Part shown: piece by piece, positions 46,234 through 58,360 of the stretch
Numbering within the stretch: position 1 is the first letter of the stretch
Layout: every line of letters begins with the position of its first letter
Assembly (NCBI RefSeq): GCF_958298935.1
Contig: NC_084940.1
Location: forward strand, 7,656,001-7,720,000
DNA from: Phragmites australis
Lineage: Eukaryota; Streptophyta; Magnoliopsida; Poales; Poaceae
Reading direction: 5' to 3'
DNA: 64,000 nucleotides
The notes under the pieces: model-generated
Seen by the model: only the letters and a program-made list of their open reading frames with translations
What the model was told of the DNA's origin: nothing
Databases searched by the model: none
Translations under genes and position numbers: made by a program

Positions 46234-49200
46234 TGTAAGACCCTAATCTCAGGATCTACTGCGCCTCCTGTATCAGTCCTTAGATTAAGTAGCTGATACA
46301 CACAGTAAAACAGTTGTAATATCACAGTCAAACTCGAACATAAGTATTAAGATTATAGGGTACAAAAGGTTACAAACCATAGTGTATATATTACAAACCT
46401 AGCCAAATGGCCAACAAAAGCACAGCGGAAAACGTAACCCAAACGACATGCAGCTAGGTGCAAACACGACTCTAGAGATTACTCCTCAGATTCGTCTTCG
46501 GCTCTGGCATTGGTGGGATCCACCTCTTCATCTGAATGACAGCAAGAGTGAGTACGGAAGGCACTCAGCAAGCCCTATACTATTTCAAGGTGTATAAATG
46601 GGTAATTCAAGGATAAGACTTTACGGTTTAGTTTTATGCGTAAAGCGGTTTATGCAGGTATTCTATTGTATCACTTATTATTGATATTAAATAGTTTAAA
46701 ACCGGCTAACAAGCTTTATCTGGGGTTTTTCGGTCCTGGGAGGGGCTACACCTACTCCGCAGTCCCTATTATCACATCTGGTGTACCTCTAGTATCATAC
46801 AGCTTCTGGCGGAGTGAGCCAGGAACCTCATCACACAGACATCTAGTCCACACACTCACTCATCAAGACGCACACACCCAGAGTCTAGTCATCAGGGTTA
46901 TTGCTTTTGCATGTCCATGACCGTGGACACGGCTATTCGAATAGATTTACACTCTACAGAGGTTGTACAACTTTACCCATGCGATATGCTCAGCCTCCAA
47001 CCGTTGCAAGCGGAGAAGTGAATCATACCGAGATCCTCCAAACACCTTTCCTGCTGAGCTTTTCTACGAGACACTCCAAATACCAGAGACCATGTTCAGA
47101 ATACCAGATTGGCTATGTTGTCTCTCAAAATATTCAATATAGGGCTAGATGGACACTTGGTTTCTCGCTGCTCCCCAGCCACCTAGTATTATGCCCAACC
47201 CAGTCCGGTGAAAGAAGAGTCAAATCCTGCCCATTTAGGATGCATGGTTGCAGGGGGTGGCTAAGCATGACGGTGTAATGACTCGGTCCTTAATCGGTCA
47301 GAGCAGGTATCTTATGTCAATGAACACCACAAAGGTGACTCAAGCCTCCAGGGGCATCCTCGTCCAGAGTACTACTCCACCTGCCCCCGTCAAAGCAGTT
47401 TTCACCCATTTTTACACATCTCCCACCATATCCCACACGATGTCAAGGATTTCACATCCATCACGGAATTCATAACCATCAATGATTCATGGTATATGAG
47501 TTAACATTGATAACGGTAAATCTTATCTCTGAGGAGAAGTGTTTTAAAAGCAACATCTCTGAGGAGACGTATTCCATCCTAAGCAGGCTAGATATCAAGG
47601 CGTCATCCATTGTTAATATATTTAACAACAGATATTCCTAGGGTGATATGTATTCTGGATGATGACATGTAAGGCATGGCGGTGTTGATAGGATTAACTA
47701 CTACAAGTAGTTTGAAAGAAAACGCAATATATAACACATGCGATAATAAGTCCGGTTTTAGTTGATCATGTATATTATTTGAAAACCATAGGTTCAGTAT
47801 GATCAAGGAGATAGGACTTGCCTTCTCTGAAGTTCTCTTCAAAGTCTTGGTTGTAGTCTGGATCCTCTTCGCTCCTGATGCTTCCTGCGCAACACTCGCA
47901 AAACTCTAGTTGCTCTGCAATTACAACTACGATCAATAACGGCTATACTAGAAAAGAACCAATTAATACCAAATGGAAAACCAAATGAGCCCTAATGGAC
48001 AACACAATGTGACAGATGAGTAGATCTCGATTTTAGATGAATTTCGACGAAAGAATTGCCGAAATCGGAGCCAGAACGGAAAAGTTACGGCTCCCGAAAG
48101 TTTTAATCCAAATTAAATTGGAAAAATACTAAATAGGACCCACTGGTGGGGCCCACTGAACAGTACCCAGACCCACATGAACAGTACTAGTTGGGCTGAG
48201 ATGGGCCCAGATTGAGTCGAGTCCGGGCCAGGCTGCACAGTATTGGGTTACATAGTGTTGGACTACACAGTATTGGATTGCACAGTGTTGGGCTACACAG
48301 TATTGGGCTGGTTGGTTAACGGGCCAGGGGAGCTGGGCCAGCCCATAGGGCGCGGCCTGTTGGCAGCTAGGCCTACTAGCCAGGCCGAGACACGGCCCGA
48401 GCTGGCTCGGGCGAGCGCGCCAACGTGCGGACGGGCGCGAGCAACGGAGCGGGGGGGGGGGGGAGGGGGATTTTAAGCCGGCGGTGAGGAATCACGGTGG
48501 TGCGACACTGGAAAGCTCGCCGGGTTCGGGTTTCCGCTGGAGTTTCACGACGACGAGTTGACGCCGGGCTTCTACACGCTACGGGGAACACGATGGGAAG
48601 CTCGTCGATGGTGGCTAGCGGCAAAAGCAACGCCAGATCATGGCCGAATTAAGGGCAGCGGCGCGAGAAGAATCAGGCAGCACCTCCCTAGCACGGGGAG
48701 GAGCCAACCTGCGAGGAAAAGTGGCATAACGCCTCTAGAGCACACGACACGACGGCTAGTGAGCACACAAGGCGCACAAGCACGTCGGCGGCGACGTTTG
48801 CATGGCGGCGCTCGGCAATCACACAGCGGCCCATGGAAATGAGCAAAAAGGGCTCGAGAGATGCCTACATACTATCTAGGGGATGCTAGGGGAACCAAGA
48901 GTCTCACCGGAGGGCGAACGATGGCGATTTGGTCACGGTGGCCGGCGTTTGGTCGAAGGGAGATGGTGGACAGCTCAGCTTCGATGCACGGGCGGCTCAC
49001 GTCGGCTTCCGACGGATGGGGAACTGCACAGGGACGGTGACGGTCCTCTGGTCCTCCGCGATAACACGTCAGGGGCGAGCAGTGGTGGAGCGAAAGGAAT
49101 GAAGGCGCGGCGGCAGCGAGATGAATTAAAAAGGGGGGAAAAGCGCTGCCTGCTATTTATAGGGGAGAGGGGGCTGGAGAGGTGGTGCAGCTCGGTGCAA

Positions 49201-49954
49201 GGTGGCGCTGGACACGCGGTGCCGCGCTGTCCACAGTGAGCAGCGCGGTGGGCGGCGCCCATCCTCATCCGTGCGACGGGTCGGCGCGACCGTCGGTTCT
49301 CGCGTACGGGCGGTCACCGAAGTCGTGGCTGCCAGGGTTTGCTCGGACAGCGCGCCGTGAGAGCCGAGAGGGGAGGGGCGAGCGACGAAGTCATCGATAC
49401 CTTAATGGGGCCGAAAGCGGTGGCGACTAAGCACAGTGCGGCGCGCGGTGCTAGAGTGCGAGCGGGAGGTGGGGGAAACGCCCAGGCGCGCGGGGGGGGG
49501 GGGGGGAAGGAAAAGAAAAGGAATAAGGATTTTAGTTCAAAATAGAGATTTAAAAATGAATTTGAATTTGACCTTGGATTAGGATCAATTCAATTGGAAA
49601 TCTTTGAATTATGAGATAGGGGTAAAACTCCGAGATTTGGAAATATGATTTGGATCAAAGGATTTAAATTGAATTTGGACCTGAGTTGAAAAGAATTTCA
49701 AGAAAGGATTTGAACTTGAGAGACATCCAATTTAAATCACCACTCAACATAAACCAAATGCGGAGGAATCATCTTAAGTTAGGGATTACCTTAAAATAGA
49801 TTTGGAACATTTTGGAATACTTAGCCAAACAATACCAGTATTAATATTCACACACATACTTTCTTGATTTCATTTGGTTTTAATTTACTATAAAATTTTT
49901 AAATTTGCACTAGATTTTGCTATTTAATTAATACGCTAATTTTAGGATGTCACA
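46234..49954 (-). mobile_element. 3.7-kb solo LTR, TSD CAGGG
   Basis: On the plus strand it begins 'tgtaagaccctaatctc' and ends 'ttaggatgtcaca', flanked by caggg at 46229-46233 and 49955-49959. On the minus strand it starts 'tgtgacatccta' and has a good TATA box (CTATAAATAG) at about 49152-49161, so the LTR reads on the minus strand. No gag or pol domain and no internal repeated LTR were seen, so it is a solo LTR. The length suggests a Del/Tekay-type gypsy. Internal simple repeats include a cacagt(a/g)ttggg array (48236-48310) and a 13-G run (48451-48463). Confidence 0.85.
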
Positions 49955-50400
49955 CAGGGTATACACAGTATAGCGCAAAGAAGGGAGTAGAGAAGTCCAG
50001 TGTTTTGTTGGGGGTGGCGATTGAGGAGATAAGTCGCGGTATGTAGTGCTTCAACCCAGTAGCTGGCGGGGAGATTGGCCTGAAACAAGAGGGAACTGAT
50101 GATGTTGGTGTTGCGAATGATTCGCTCGGCCCGACCATTCTGTGGAGAGGTGTGAGGGCATGACACATGAATGGTGACGCCACGGGTGAGAAAGGAAGTC
50201 CGGGCTGTGGAGTTATCAAACTCGCACCCATTATCGCACTGGATACTCTTAATGGTGCAGCCAAACTTTGTTGCTACATAAGAGAAAAAATTAGAAAGAG
50301 TTGGGAAGGTGTCAAATTTGAGGCGGAGAGGGAATGTCCACAAAAAATGCGAGCAGTCATCAAGAATAACGAGATAATATTTGTATCATGACACGCTAAC
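49955..50400 (-). pseudogene. Copia integrase N-terminal/core part
   Basis: Minus-strand ORF with 'SIQCDNGCEFDN', 'GVTIHVSCPHTSPQNGRAER' and 'SYWVEALHTATYLLNRHP', the core of a copia integrase including the second Asp and Glu regions. It stops shortly after the solo LTR junction. Confidence 0.85.
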
Positions 50401-50689
50401 AATGGGAGATGTCCAGAGATCCCAGTATCAAATCGAACTTCTTGGACGCATGAGAAGTGGAGGAAACAAAAGGAAGGCGCACATGATGACCAAGTTGGCA
50501 AGCATGACAAAGACTATCCGATGCGTCTTTATTACATGGAAGACCAAAGGATCATGCTAGTCTAGAGAGAGCCTCATGACCAAGATGACCAAGGTGGTGA
50601 TGCCAAAGCGCAGTGGATGTGTCGGTGGCGGTGAGGGCGTGGTGGCTGGGACATTGGCACGTAGAGAGGGTAGAGCTCCCCGAAACTAT

Positions 50690-52113
50690 TGTACCTAACA
50701 ATCACGTTTTCTTGGAGTTGAGGTCCTTCACAGAGAGGTCATAAGGATCAAATTCAATGGAACAATTATTGTCAGTAGTAAACCGCCAAACAAAAATCAG
50801 ATTTTTAATGATATGTGGGGAAACAAGAACATTATGAAGATGCAAAGGACGACAGGTGGTGGGAAAAGACACCAACCCAGTGGAAGTGACGGGGAGTAAA
50901 GACCCGTTGCTAACAATGATGTCAGATGGACAAGAAGTGGGTGGATGGGAAACAAGAAGATTACCGAAGTTTAACGTCATGTGAGAAGTGGCACACAAAT
51001 CCATATACCAGTCTGGTGTCGGCGGTGGTTGGAGTGTCATCGTGTTGAACGCATTCGCCAACATGTTCTGATCCCACGACATCACTAGTGGCGGTGTGGG
51101 CATCCACGTTTGTTGCAGCCTCTGTGGTATCATACCAGATGGCATAGTTGGCAGTCCGGGAGGTGCTTCGAATGACGCGGGTGCACCCAATGCTCCACCT
51201 ACAACCAGCGCATGAGGCCACAGATTGCACATAGAAGGCTAGCCGTAGTTTGCTGATGCGCTGTTGTTATCATCGTTACAACGGCCACAACATCGATTGC
51301 GACCATTGCCTTGAGGAGCGGTCATGCCATTAGGTGTGCTACTGGTGTTGGAGCGAACCTGGTTCCCATTGCTAGGAGGGGGAGCCTGACCACCGTGGCT
51401 AGCACTGGGGCCCTGACTGGCGCCGCTACCACTGGTGGCGGGGGCGTGCGGGGCAGAGGGCGCAATGGCGACAAGGGTGGTTGACAAAGAACCTGGCTTA
51501 GACGCCATGGTAAGTTCCTCGAGTAGCAGATCGGAGTGAGCATCGAAGAACGACGAAAATGGCTTTTGGCGCTTGAGAAGGGTGGCCATATAGGCAAACT
51601 TGTCATTGAGGCCACGAAGAACGGACAGGACGAGCATACGGTCTTGAACCGGCTCATCGAGATCACCTAGTGCATCGGTCATTCCTTTAATCTTGCAAAA
51701 ATAATCTGAAATAGATAGATCACCTTGGACGAATGTGCAAAACTGGGCATCGAGGTAGAGGGCACATGTGTCCTTGTTGCGATGAATTGATCTTCAAGGC
51801 CCGTCCAAACGGTACGGGTGGTGGAGACGGGTGTCATAACGACCTTGAGCAACTCGGTGGAGATGATGCCGTAAAGCCATGACCGCACGGTGTAGTCGAT
51901 CCGATGCTAGTGGACATCGTTGGCGTCAACCTCATCATCGGTGAGGATGTGATCGGTGAGGTCGTATCGGTCGAGAGTGTTGAGGAAGAGGACGCTCCAC
52001 TTGCTGTAGTTCAGGGATGCAAGATCGAGGACAATGGGGATGAGCGCCTTGATGTTGAGGACGGCGATGGCTTGCACATGAATTACGGTGGTCGCGACCT
52101 GAGTCTGCACCAT
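50690..52113 (-). pseudogene. Copia gag and protease
   Basis: Gag begins near 52113 with 'LDLASLNYSKWSVLFLNTLD' and 'RYDLTDHI'. It is broken and continues at 51239-51682 with 'LSVLRGLNDKFAYMATLLKR' and a Gly/Asn/Ser-rich tail. The protease near 51000 reads 'DWYMDLCATSHM', where DSGATSHM is usual, so the catalytic DSG is damaged. 'PLHLHNVLVSPHIIKNLIFV' and the pre-integrase start follow. Confidence 0.8.
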
Positions 52114-52310
52114 GGTATAGGCGCGGCATGCCTCCTCCTTTTGGCGAGCGCACTCAGCGGCCTGGCACAGACGCTTAGCCTAGGCAGCTTGTAGCGCAGC
52201 GTCAACTGTGGAACCAGCCGCCACCAGCGTGTGGAGATAGGTGGTGGCACACTAGGGTTTGAGAGAGGGAAAAAGAAGGGTCGCAGGAGCGAACCAGTAT
52301 CGTGATACCA

Positions 52311-52580
52311 TGATAGAGAGAATAATCGTAATACAATCAATGGTGGAACACACATACATATATAGCCGGACTCATTCAAATTAACCACAGTTTATGGAAT
52401 AGCACTGGTGGGATAAGAGTGAGAGGTGGCAAGTATTAGGCGCTAAGCAAAGAAAGAATCTCAACCAATAGGGAGATCATAACCAACCAAGATATCGTCT
52501 AACATAATGGGATGCTCGGTTGGTCCTGAACGTTGTTGCTCACAGACATGCCAATATGTGGTGTAGGCCAACCCGTGACA
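52311..52580 (-). repeat. Copia 5' LTR
   Basis: On the minus strand it starts 'tgtcacgggttggcc' and ends 'ctctctatca', directly next to the primer-binding site. A TATA-like 'ggctatatatgta' lies at about 52355-52367. It is 270 bp. No matching 3' copy exists in the window. Confidence 0.8.
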
Positions 52581-52589
52581 ACAAGCAAT

Positions 52590-53110
52590 AGTTTTTCTTT
52601 ATTTTAATAGGCATTTTCTATTGTTGATTAAATATCTGGTTTTTGGTTCATGGATTTGTCGTTTATTTTACCAATTTTATTATTATGCTGGAGTTATGTT
52701 TGATTGTTGCAAATAATAATACTATTTGTTGCATCGTTCATGGTTGTTTATTGAGCATCACAGATGTTGGTTTTTAGTTGCTGCATCAGGTTTTGTTTGT
52801 TACAATAACCTTTTTGTTTTGTTGCATAGAGAGATAATTTTGGCACGTAGATTTATTTCTTCGTTTTGTTGCGGCACTTATTTTTAGTTGTTGCAAGGGG
52901 TATTTTTTTTTATTTGTTGCACCATATTGATTGCATTAGAGGGTTTGCTTGTGTTGCACCGGCCTCTTTTTCTTGTTGCGCTGATAATTTGTTTTGTTGA
53001 TGTGGTGGGATCTTTTTGTTGCATTGGGTAGACTAAGATGGGATGGAAAAGTTCTATTTGTTATGTGAGCCATTGTTTTCGTGTTGCATTAGCATGTTTT
53101 TTTTTTATCA
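52590..53110 (+). repeat. T-rich stretch with a recurring TTGTTGC motif
   Basis: About a dozen copies or near-copies of ttgttgc(a/g), spaced irregularly by 20-50 bp, in otherwise T-rich DNA. No ORF. Its origin is not recognised; it may be the interior of a non-autonomous element. Confidence 0.6.
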
Positions 53111-53349
53111 CGGTGGGATGTTTTTTTTTCTTTACAAGGAGATGAAATATTGGATGGATAATATTTGCTCTAGGGTATAAGATGTAATGGCTAAGGCAAC
53201 GTCTGACAAGGATGCTCATGTAGGACATCTGGGCGCTAGCGGTCCCGAAAAATTTACATTAGCAAGCACTTCGAGCCACTGTCATGCAATTAGCTCCGGT
53301 CTAACCCACGTCAATTATGAAACTATTTTTCTAACGAGTACTCATACTT

Positions 53350-53778
53350 TTAAGAAAAAAAGTCCATTTAGTCCCCTCAACAATCATGTTTGTCTGAATT
53401 TCTCCTTAGACAAAAACTTGAGTCGATTTAGTCCACTAAACTATTCACATGTGGTTAATTTACCCCCTAATGAAATTTGTCTTTTTTGTTTCTCCTTGTA
53501 CAAGTTTTCTATTACACTCAAATTTTTCAGGATGATACAAGACATTAAACCTTATGCTACAAACAACTTTTAGAATTTGTCTTTATTATATTCGTAGGTT
53601 AGGATTATTTGATACTATTTTAAATCATGAGGTATAAAATGCATGAAAAATAGGCGCAAAAAACAGTAAAATTTTTTTCTAACATAGGGTATAATGTCTT
53701 CTAGCATCCCACAAAATTTGAAATAAAATACAACTTGTACAAGGAGGAATAAAAGACAAATTTTATTAGGGGGTAAAT
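53350..53778. repeat. Foldback MITE, right arm interrupted
   Basis: The left arm includes 'taatttaccccctaatgaaa', 'ttgtacaagtttt' and 'catttagtcccctcaa' (53365-53575). The inverted right arm is at 53666-53778 ('caacttgtacaagg', 'attagggggtaaatttt'). The right arm stops abruptly at 53778, where G/T-rich DNA begins, so the outer part is missing and marks an insertion or deletion breakpoint. Confidence 0.75.
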
Positions 53779-55751
53779 TTTGGCCGGCCGGCGCGTTCAT
53801 ACCCGTGTCCGTGCTCGCAGGCGCTTTGGCCGGTGGCTTGTTGCCCTGTGGTGGTGCCCGGCCGTCACTTGTTTCCGTGTCCGTGGTGTGGTGCTGTGCC
53901 TTGGTTGGTGGCTTGTTGCTCTGTGGTGGTGCCCGACCGACACTTGTTGTCGTGTACGTGGCGGTGTTGCTCGCTGTTAGTTTGTGATCCGGTCGATGCT
54001 TCTTGCGCCGCGTCCGTGGTGATGGTGCTTACTGTTGGTTTGTGTTCCGACCGGTTGCTTACTTGATCTGTGATTCAGCCGGTGCTCATTGCGCCGTGCC
54101 CATGGAGATGCTGGAAAGATCCTTGTGTTTGCTCCAGGGGCCGTCAACGTGTTGGGCTTTTGATCTATGTGTGCTTCCAGTCGGCCTTGGTCGCCGCGGC
54201 CGTCGAGTTGAGCCCCGGCCGGCGCTTTGCGCCGTGGCTGGGAGAGTGGCAGGTGCACTGGCCGCCCTTTGTGTCGTTCTTTTGGTTGGCTTGATGTCTT
54301 CCCCCTCTGTCTTGTCTATGAACTTGCTGCCGCCGAGTGGGAGTCAGAGTGCCGGTGATTGCCGGCAGGGTGTCCGAGAGCCTCCGGCGCATATGGTGTG
54401 TGCATGTGCTTTGATCGCGGAGCTGCTGTTGTTTTTTCTGATCTATGATGACCGGGCAGCATGTTTGACGGCCATCATGGAGTTCTGGCCGGCCTTGTGC
54501 TATGGTCGCGTGTCGTACAGGTGTTTTGGTCGGCGCTTTGCACCATGGCCATGGAGGTGGGCATGCTGTTGTGAGTTTGGGTGGGTACATATGTGTTGTT
54601 GCCCCCTTTTCAGTTTGTTTTGATGCTCATGTGGCCAGCTGGGTGTTAGAGGGCCGTCGCGATGCTGGCAAGGGGTCTAAGCACCGCCTGTCACGTGTGC
54701 TTTTGCCAGGGAGCTCTGGTGTGTTGTTGATCTGTTGGTGGCTACTTCTTCTTCTATGGCCGTTTCGCGTGCACATGCTGTCTGATGTGTATGTGTGCTG
54801 TTGCGCTATCTATTTTGAGCCCGACCTTCATATTTATGTTGGCTTGATCGCCTTTGTGCGTATCTGTATGCTCTTGTCACTGGTGTATGCATGGGTGTGC
54901 GCCTGATGCATGTTGCCGCCTCCATCACGCGGCGCTGGCTGTGATGTTGTAGTTGATTCTCCCCTGTTGTTGAGTACCGATAGGTGATTGTGAGCTTGTT
55001 GGTGTGTTGCCACCTTAGTGTGTGCCATCTATGTGCTCTAGTTGATGGTTCACCTTTTGTAGCCTAGTCTGGTCATAATGCCTGTTACATGTAGCTGCAA
55101 GGCTTGCTGTTCTGATAATGAGTTCCTGATGTTGGCTGTTGGGTGAGGGCGGCTCTTTACTGCCCTATAGTTACCTGTCTGTTGCAGTGTACTCCTGAAC
55201 ATCACTTGTGACTAGGTTGCCTAGTATCCTCTAGTCAGCTCGGTTGCTGATGGTCAGAAACCTTGGTGCCTTGTTTTTGTAGACCTTCTTGCTATCTGAT
55301 GCCTTGTGGCTTACTTGATGTTAAAATCCTGTGGTTGCCTCAGTAATACTTTTGTATCCCTGATGTTGGCTATTCATGTCTCTTGCTTGTTGCCTCCTCT
55401 CTGTTGATTACTAGAGCTGGAGTTGATTACCGTGGCCTTTGTAGTATTGCCTTTATGGTTCTGCTGGTATGGCCGTGCTATTGTGGGCTCTGTGATGTGA
55501 GTAGTGTTAGCTTGAGGCCCCTTTTTGTCGCTAATCTTATGGATAGTTTGATGGTCTGATTTTAGAGGCCAATGATGATGAGCTCGGTGAGTTTGATATT
55601 GTGTCATGGCCGATGACATGCAACGAGGCCCGATAGTGTGATGTCTTTTAGGGCTCTTTGCCTTCGCGGCTTGTTACCCTTTTGCCTGTGTGGCATTACC
55701 GCCTTTGTAGTGTTAGCCTTTGTGGCTCTGTTGCTGTGGGATGAGTTTAGA
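53779..55751 (+). other. G/T-rich block of unknown origin
   Basis: About 2 kb whose plus strand is rich in G and T, with a ~75-bp tandem duplication (from about 53803 and 53878; shared 'ggtggcttgttg' and 'ctgtggtggtgcccg'), a third degenerate copy, and recurring 'gccggcgctttg' and 'gcgccgtg' motifs. ORFs exist on both strands but show no recognisable domain. It could be the non-coding interior of an LTR element (the LTR at 55752-56525 adjoins it), a Helitron or a CACTA fragment. No terminal signature was found. Confidence 0.4.
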
Positions 55752-56525
55752 TGTCGTAGATAGGAGTCTAGAGACGCGATCAGTTTGCCAGGTTCCCGTT
55801 AGGTCGTAGCTGGTAAACTATCGTATCACTAGACTCTCTCTCCCTATATTCTCTTGGAGTACCTGAGGCTGCGGTCGATGTTGAGGGGCTACAGATGATG
55901 TTCTTGCCCAGCCTTCTTCTCCTCGGGCCTCTCTTTTTCGGATCCCTTTACAAGCCTGGTACTCCTCCCTTTATATATCAGAGGGAGAGAGGATTTACAC
56001 ATGAGTCAAGACACAGACCCAGGCCTAGCTAGAGCTTCCCATCTAGGCCCATCGTTACTAAGAGCGGACGTATCCCATTTGCTCTTCTGCGCTACAGAGC
56101 CTGTCCCATTGCTCCACCGCCTGTGTCATCCCGATCGCCCGGACTGCCCTGTCCCGTCCCCACGCACCGCCTGCGCACCTGCAAAAGACCTCCTGACATG
56201 CTTGTCACACCTCAGTCAACCAGAAAGAGGACCTGGGGAAGGGAAACACTCGAGTGAAAAAGCATTTATTATGATTAGACTGTTTAGACACATACCTACT
56301 TCGCGACCAGAGGAGACTGGTCGCAGGGTTTGCTCTTGCGACTGGGGATTGGTTGCGGAGCTTGGTCGGAGAGCCTGGTTGCGTGGTCGCTGGCTGATCG
56401 CGCGGTTGCTGGTTGGTCGCGCGGGGTGACCACGGTTTCGGATAAACGTGGCATACAATACCTGCTGATATCTTACCGGCGTGGGTCCGCCCGCGAGGGG
56501 ACCCCACTATTCATTACACCGACAG
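55752..56525 (-). mobile_element. Gypsy-type LTR (minus orientation)
   Basis: On the minus strand it starts 'tgtcggtgtaatgaat' and ends 'cctatctacgaca' (TG...CA). A TATA-like 'ctgatatataaaggg' lies at about 55968-55982. The start resembles that of the solo LTR at 15300. No 5-bp repeat flanks it directly (ttaga left, gctgc right), so it is probably not a clean solo LTR. It cuts into the gag of the neighbouring Tat-like element. Confidence 0.65.
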
Positions 56526-57852
56526 CTGCAGATTGGTCAGCCAAGTCCTAGCTGAACCTTCAAGGGCAGTGGGGAGGTAGTTAGCCATGACCTTCTCATC
56601 CCCACCATCCACTTAGATAGCAGTAGTGTAAATCTGGAGGAACTCAATAGTATTTATTGACCCATTGTACTTCTCTATTGACCTTGGTCTGAACCGGGCC
56701 AGCCACCAAACCCTTCTGAGTTCTGGCGAGAAAGTCTAGCACCCATTGATGGCACCCTGAGTAGCCACGGGCGCCCCAGTCACAGGGGTTGGAGATTGGT
56801 CGCGACCCCGACTCGAATGACTATTGTGCCGAGATGTCCTCTAGTTAGGTCATCATGGAGAGAGTGACTGGTCCTGAGGGGTCCTTGAGCGTCTTCGCTC
56901 ATCAATTATATCGCATAAATCCGAGATGGGGTGATTTCATATTGGCAAAGTTTTGTGGTGACGCTGAGATCGGTTTTCTTCCCAGAGAGCCTGGTTCTGG
57001 GGATTACGTCTTTCTCGATCTGATTCGTCACGAGAAGGGTCAATGTAGGCCTTCCCTCCAGTGGAGCTGTTGGCAGCTGCCGCTAGATGGGAGAACTTGG
57101 CCTGCGCCTGTGCTTGTCGGATGACATCCTCCATGTCATTGAGCCACTTCTTTCCCTCGGGGGTAGTAAGATCCGCCGTGAGAGGTTGTCAGAGCAGGTC
57201 TTGGACACCCAAGAGCCTTTGAGCAGTTCCAGATCTATAGCATCCGACACCTTGCTGGTGGTACGGGGTAATAGGATCTGGATGCACAGCTAAGTTTTGG
57301 ATATGATCTAAGGCATTGTCATCAGCGAGGAAAGAGTATGATCACCCCCCCCCCCGGCCAAGGTCAACAATGATTTTTGGGTCCTGAGGAAGGTCGGACC
57401 GGGTACCGCTTTCATCCTTGATGGTGAAAACTTCTCGGGGGTACACTTCATAAGAGGAGTCTATATCCATCATGAACCTACCATTGAGGGATATCTTCAA
57501 GAAGTTTCTTTGACAATCTGAGTTGTCGGAAGCCGCGAGGGAAGATCCCTACTTGCGGCACAAGTCGCTCATGCGAGTGTCTTGGTTATCGGACGATTCG
57601 ATGTCGATACCGTAAGCCCTGGCACACTCGTCCATAAAACGACTTACATCGTCACTGAACTCGTCATCATGGATAGTGTCACCTAGATCCACCCAATCGA
57701 TCATCGGATCTTCCTTGGGCGAGAGGGAAAATTTGTTGTAGAACCCCTCGTTCGAGTAGCCGGATTTCGACATTGTCTGTGGTGGAGTCAGCGACAAGGT
57801 AGATGGCATAGATTTGGCGTCGTTGGCAATGCCCCCCATGGACGGTGCCAAT
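56526..57852 (-). pseudogene. Tat-like gypsy gag fragment
   Basis: On the minus strand, after the LTR at 57853-58360: a leader ORF starting MAPSMGGIANDAKS (57851 to 57549), then 'KKWLNDMEDVIRQAQAQ' near 57100, and the gag core 'MANYLPTALEGSARTWLTNL' near 56535-56590. It ends where the LTR at 55752-56525 is inserted. Several stops (for example in 'IYTTAI*VDGG') break it. The leader is comparable in position to that of the element at 13228. Confidence 0.75.
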
Positions 57853-58360
57853 TGTCGACAATTAGTAAATCGCCGATCTTACGAATATATGATGAAAGTA
57901 GGGGATACTCCCTCTTGCCGAATCAAGCACCAAAAGACAATAATTTATACAGGCTCGAGCCTCCTGAAGGATAATAACCATACATCCTGTGTTCTTGTAT
58001 TGTTTTTCGAGACAGATTACAAGGGGGGTCGTGGCTAGCCTAGATGAGATCTACTGCTAGTCGAAGGTTCCTAACATGTTGTTTGGTGAGTTATCGATGT
58101 AGATCATGATTGCGATTCTGGATTGGCTTGTCCCCTCCACAAGGCCCCCAGCTCCATATATAGGTGGGTTGCCGTACAACATCTGGACTTCTTTTCGAGT
58201 AGAATTCTGTCATCCATAAACTTAGGGATAGCTTTCTTGATTAAGGGATATCTTGACACCTGCGGGAGGTTTCCATACGTCCAAGGATTTTCTTCCTAAA
58301 TACGACTGTACGCTCTGGGTATATAGGAGACCCCAGGGATTCGTATTCATATTGTATACA
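57853..58360 (-). repeat. Tat-like gypsy 5' LTR (minus orientation)
   Basis: On the minus strand it starts 'tgtatacaatatgaat' and ends 'ttgtcgaca' (508 bp). It carries a TATA-like 'cacctatatatgg' at about 58155 and the U5 block 'ggctcgagcctgtataaa', related to the LTR at 13228. Just after it comes 'attggcaccgtccatgggg', a Tat-type primer-binding region. Confidence 0.75.

Larger units (their letters stand above)
45720..52580 (-). mobile_element. Decayed Ty1/copia element, split by a solo LTR
   Basis: Read on the minus strand: 5' LTR (52311-52580), adjacent initiator-Met primer site (52301-52310, 'tggtatcacg' on the minus strand), gag, protease, integrase, then a truncated end. Integrase is interrupted at 46234-49954 by an unrelated solo LTR and resumes at 'DYSHLHIFGCKCYPNLSA'. 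RT and RNase H are missing and no 3' LTR was found. Stops and frameshifts make it non-functional. Confidence 0.85.

Noticed and set aside
48243..49545. GC-rich ORFs on both strands
   Set aside because: They are inside the R/U5 part of the 3.7-kb solo LTR and include simple repeats.
53780..54906. Overlapping plus- and minus-strand ORFs of 60-206 codons in the G/T-rich block
   Set aside because: Frames are open on both strands because of base composition, residues are dominated by Cys/Trp/Val/Gly, and no domain or splice pattern supports a protein.
56001..56551. ORFs of 70-142 codons on both strands
   Set aside because: They fall in the U3 region of the LTR at 55752-56525, with repeated gcgac/ggtcgc words, and are not coding.
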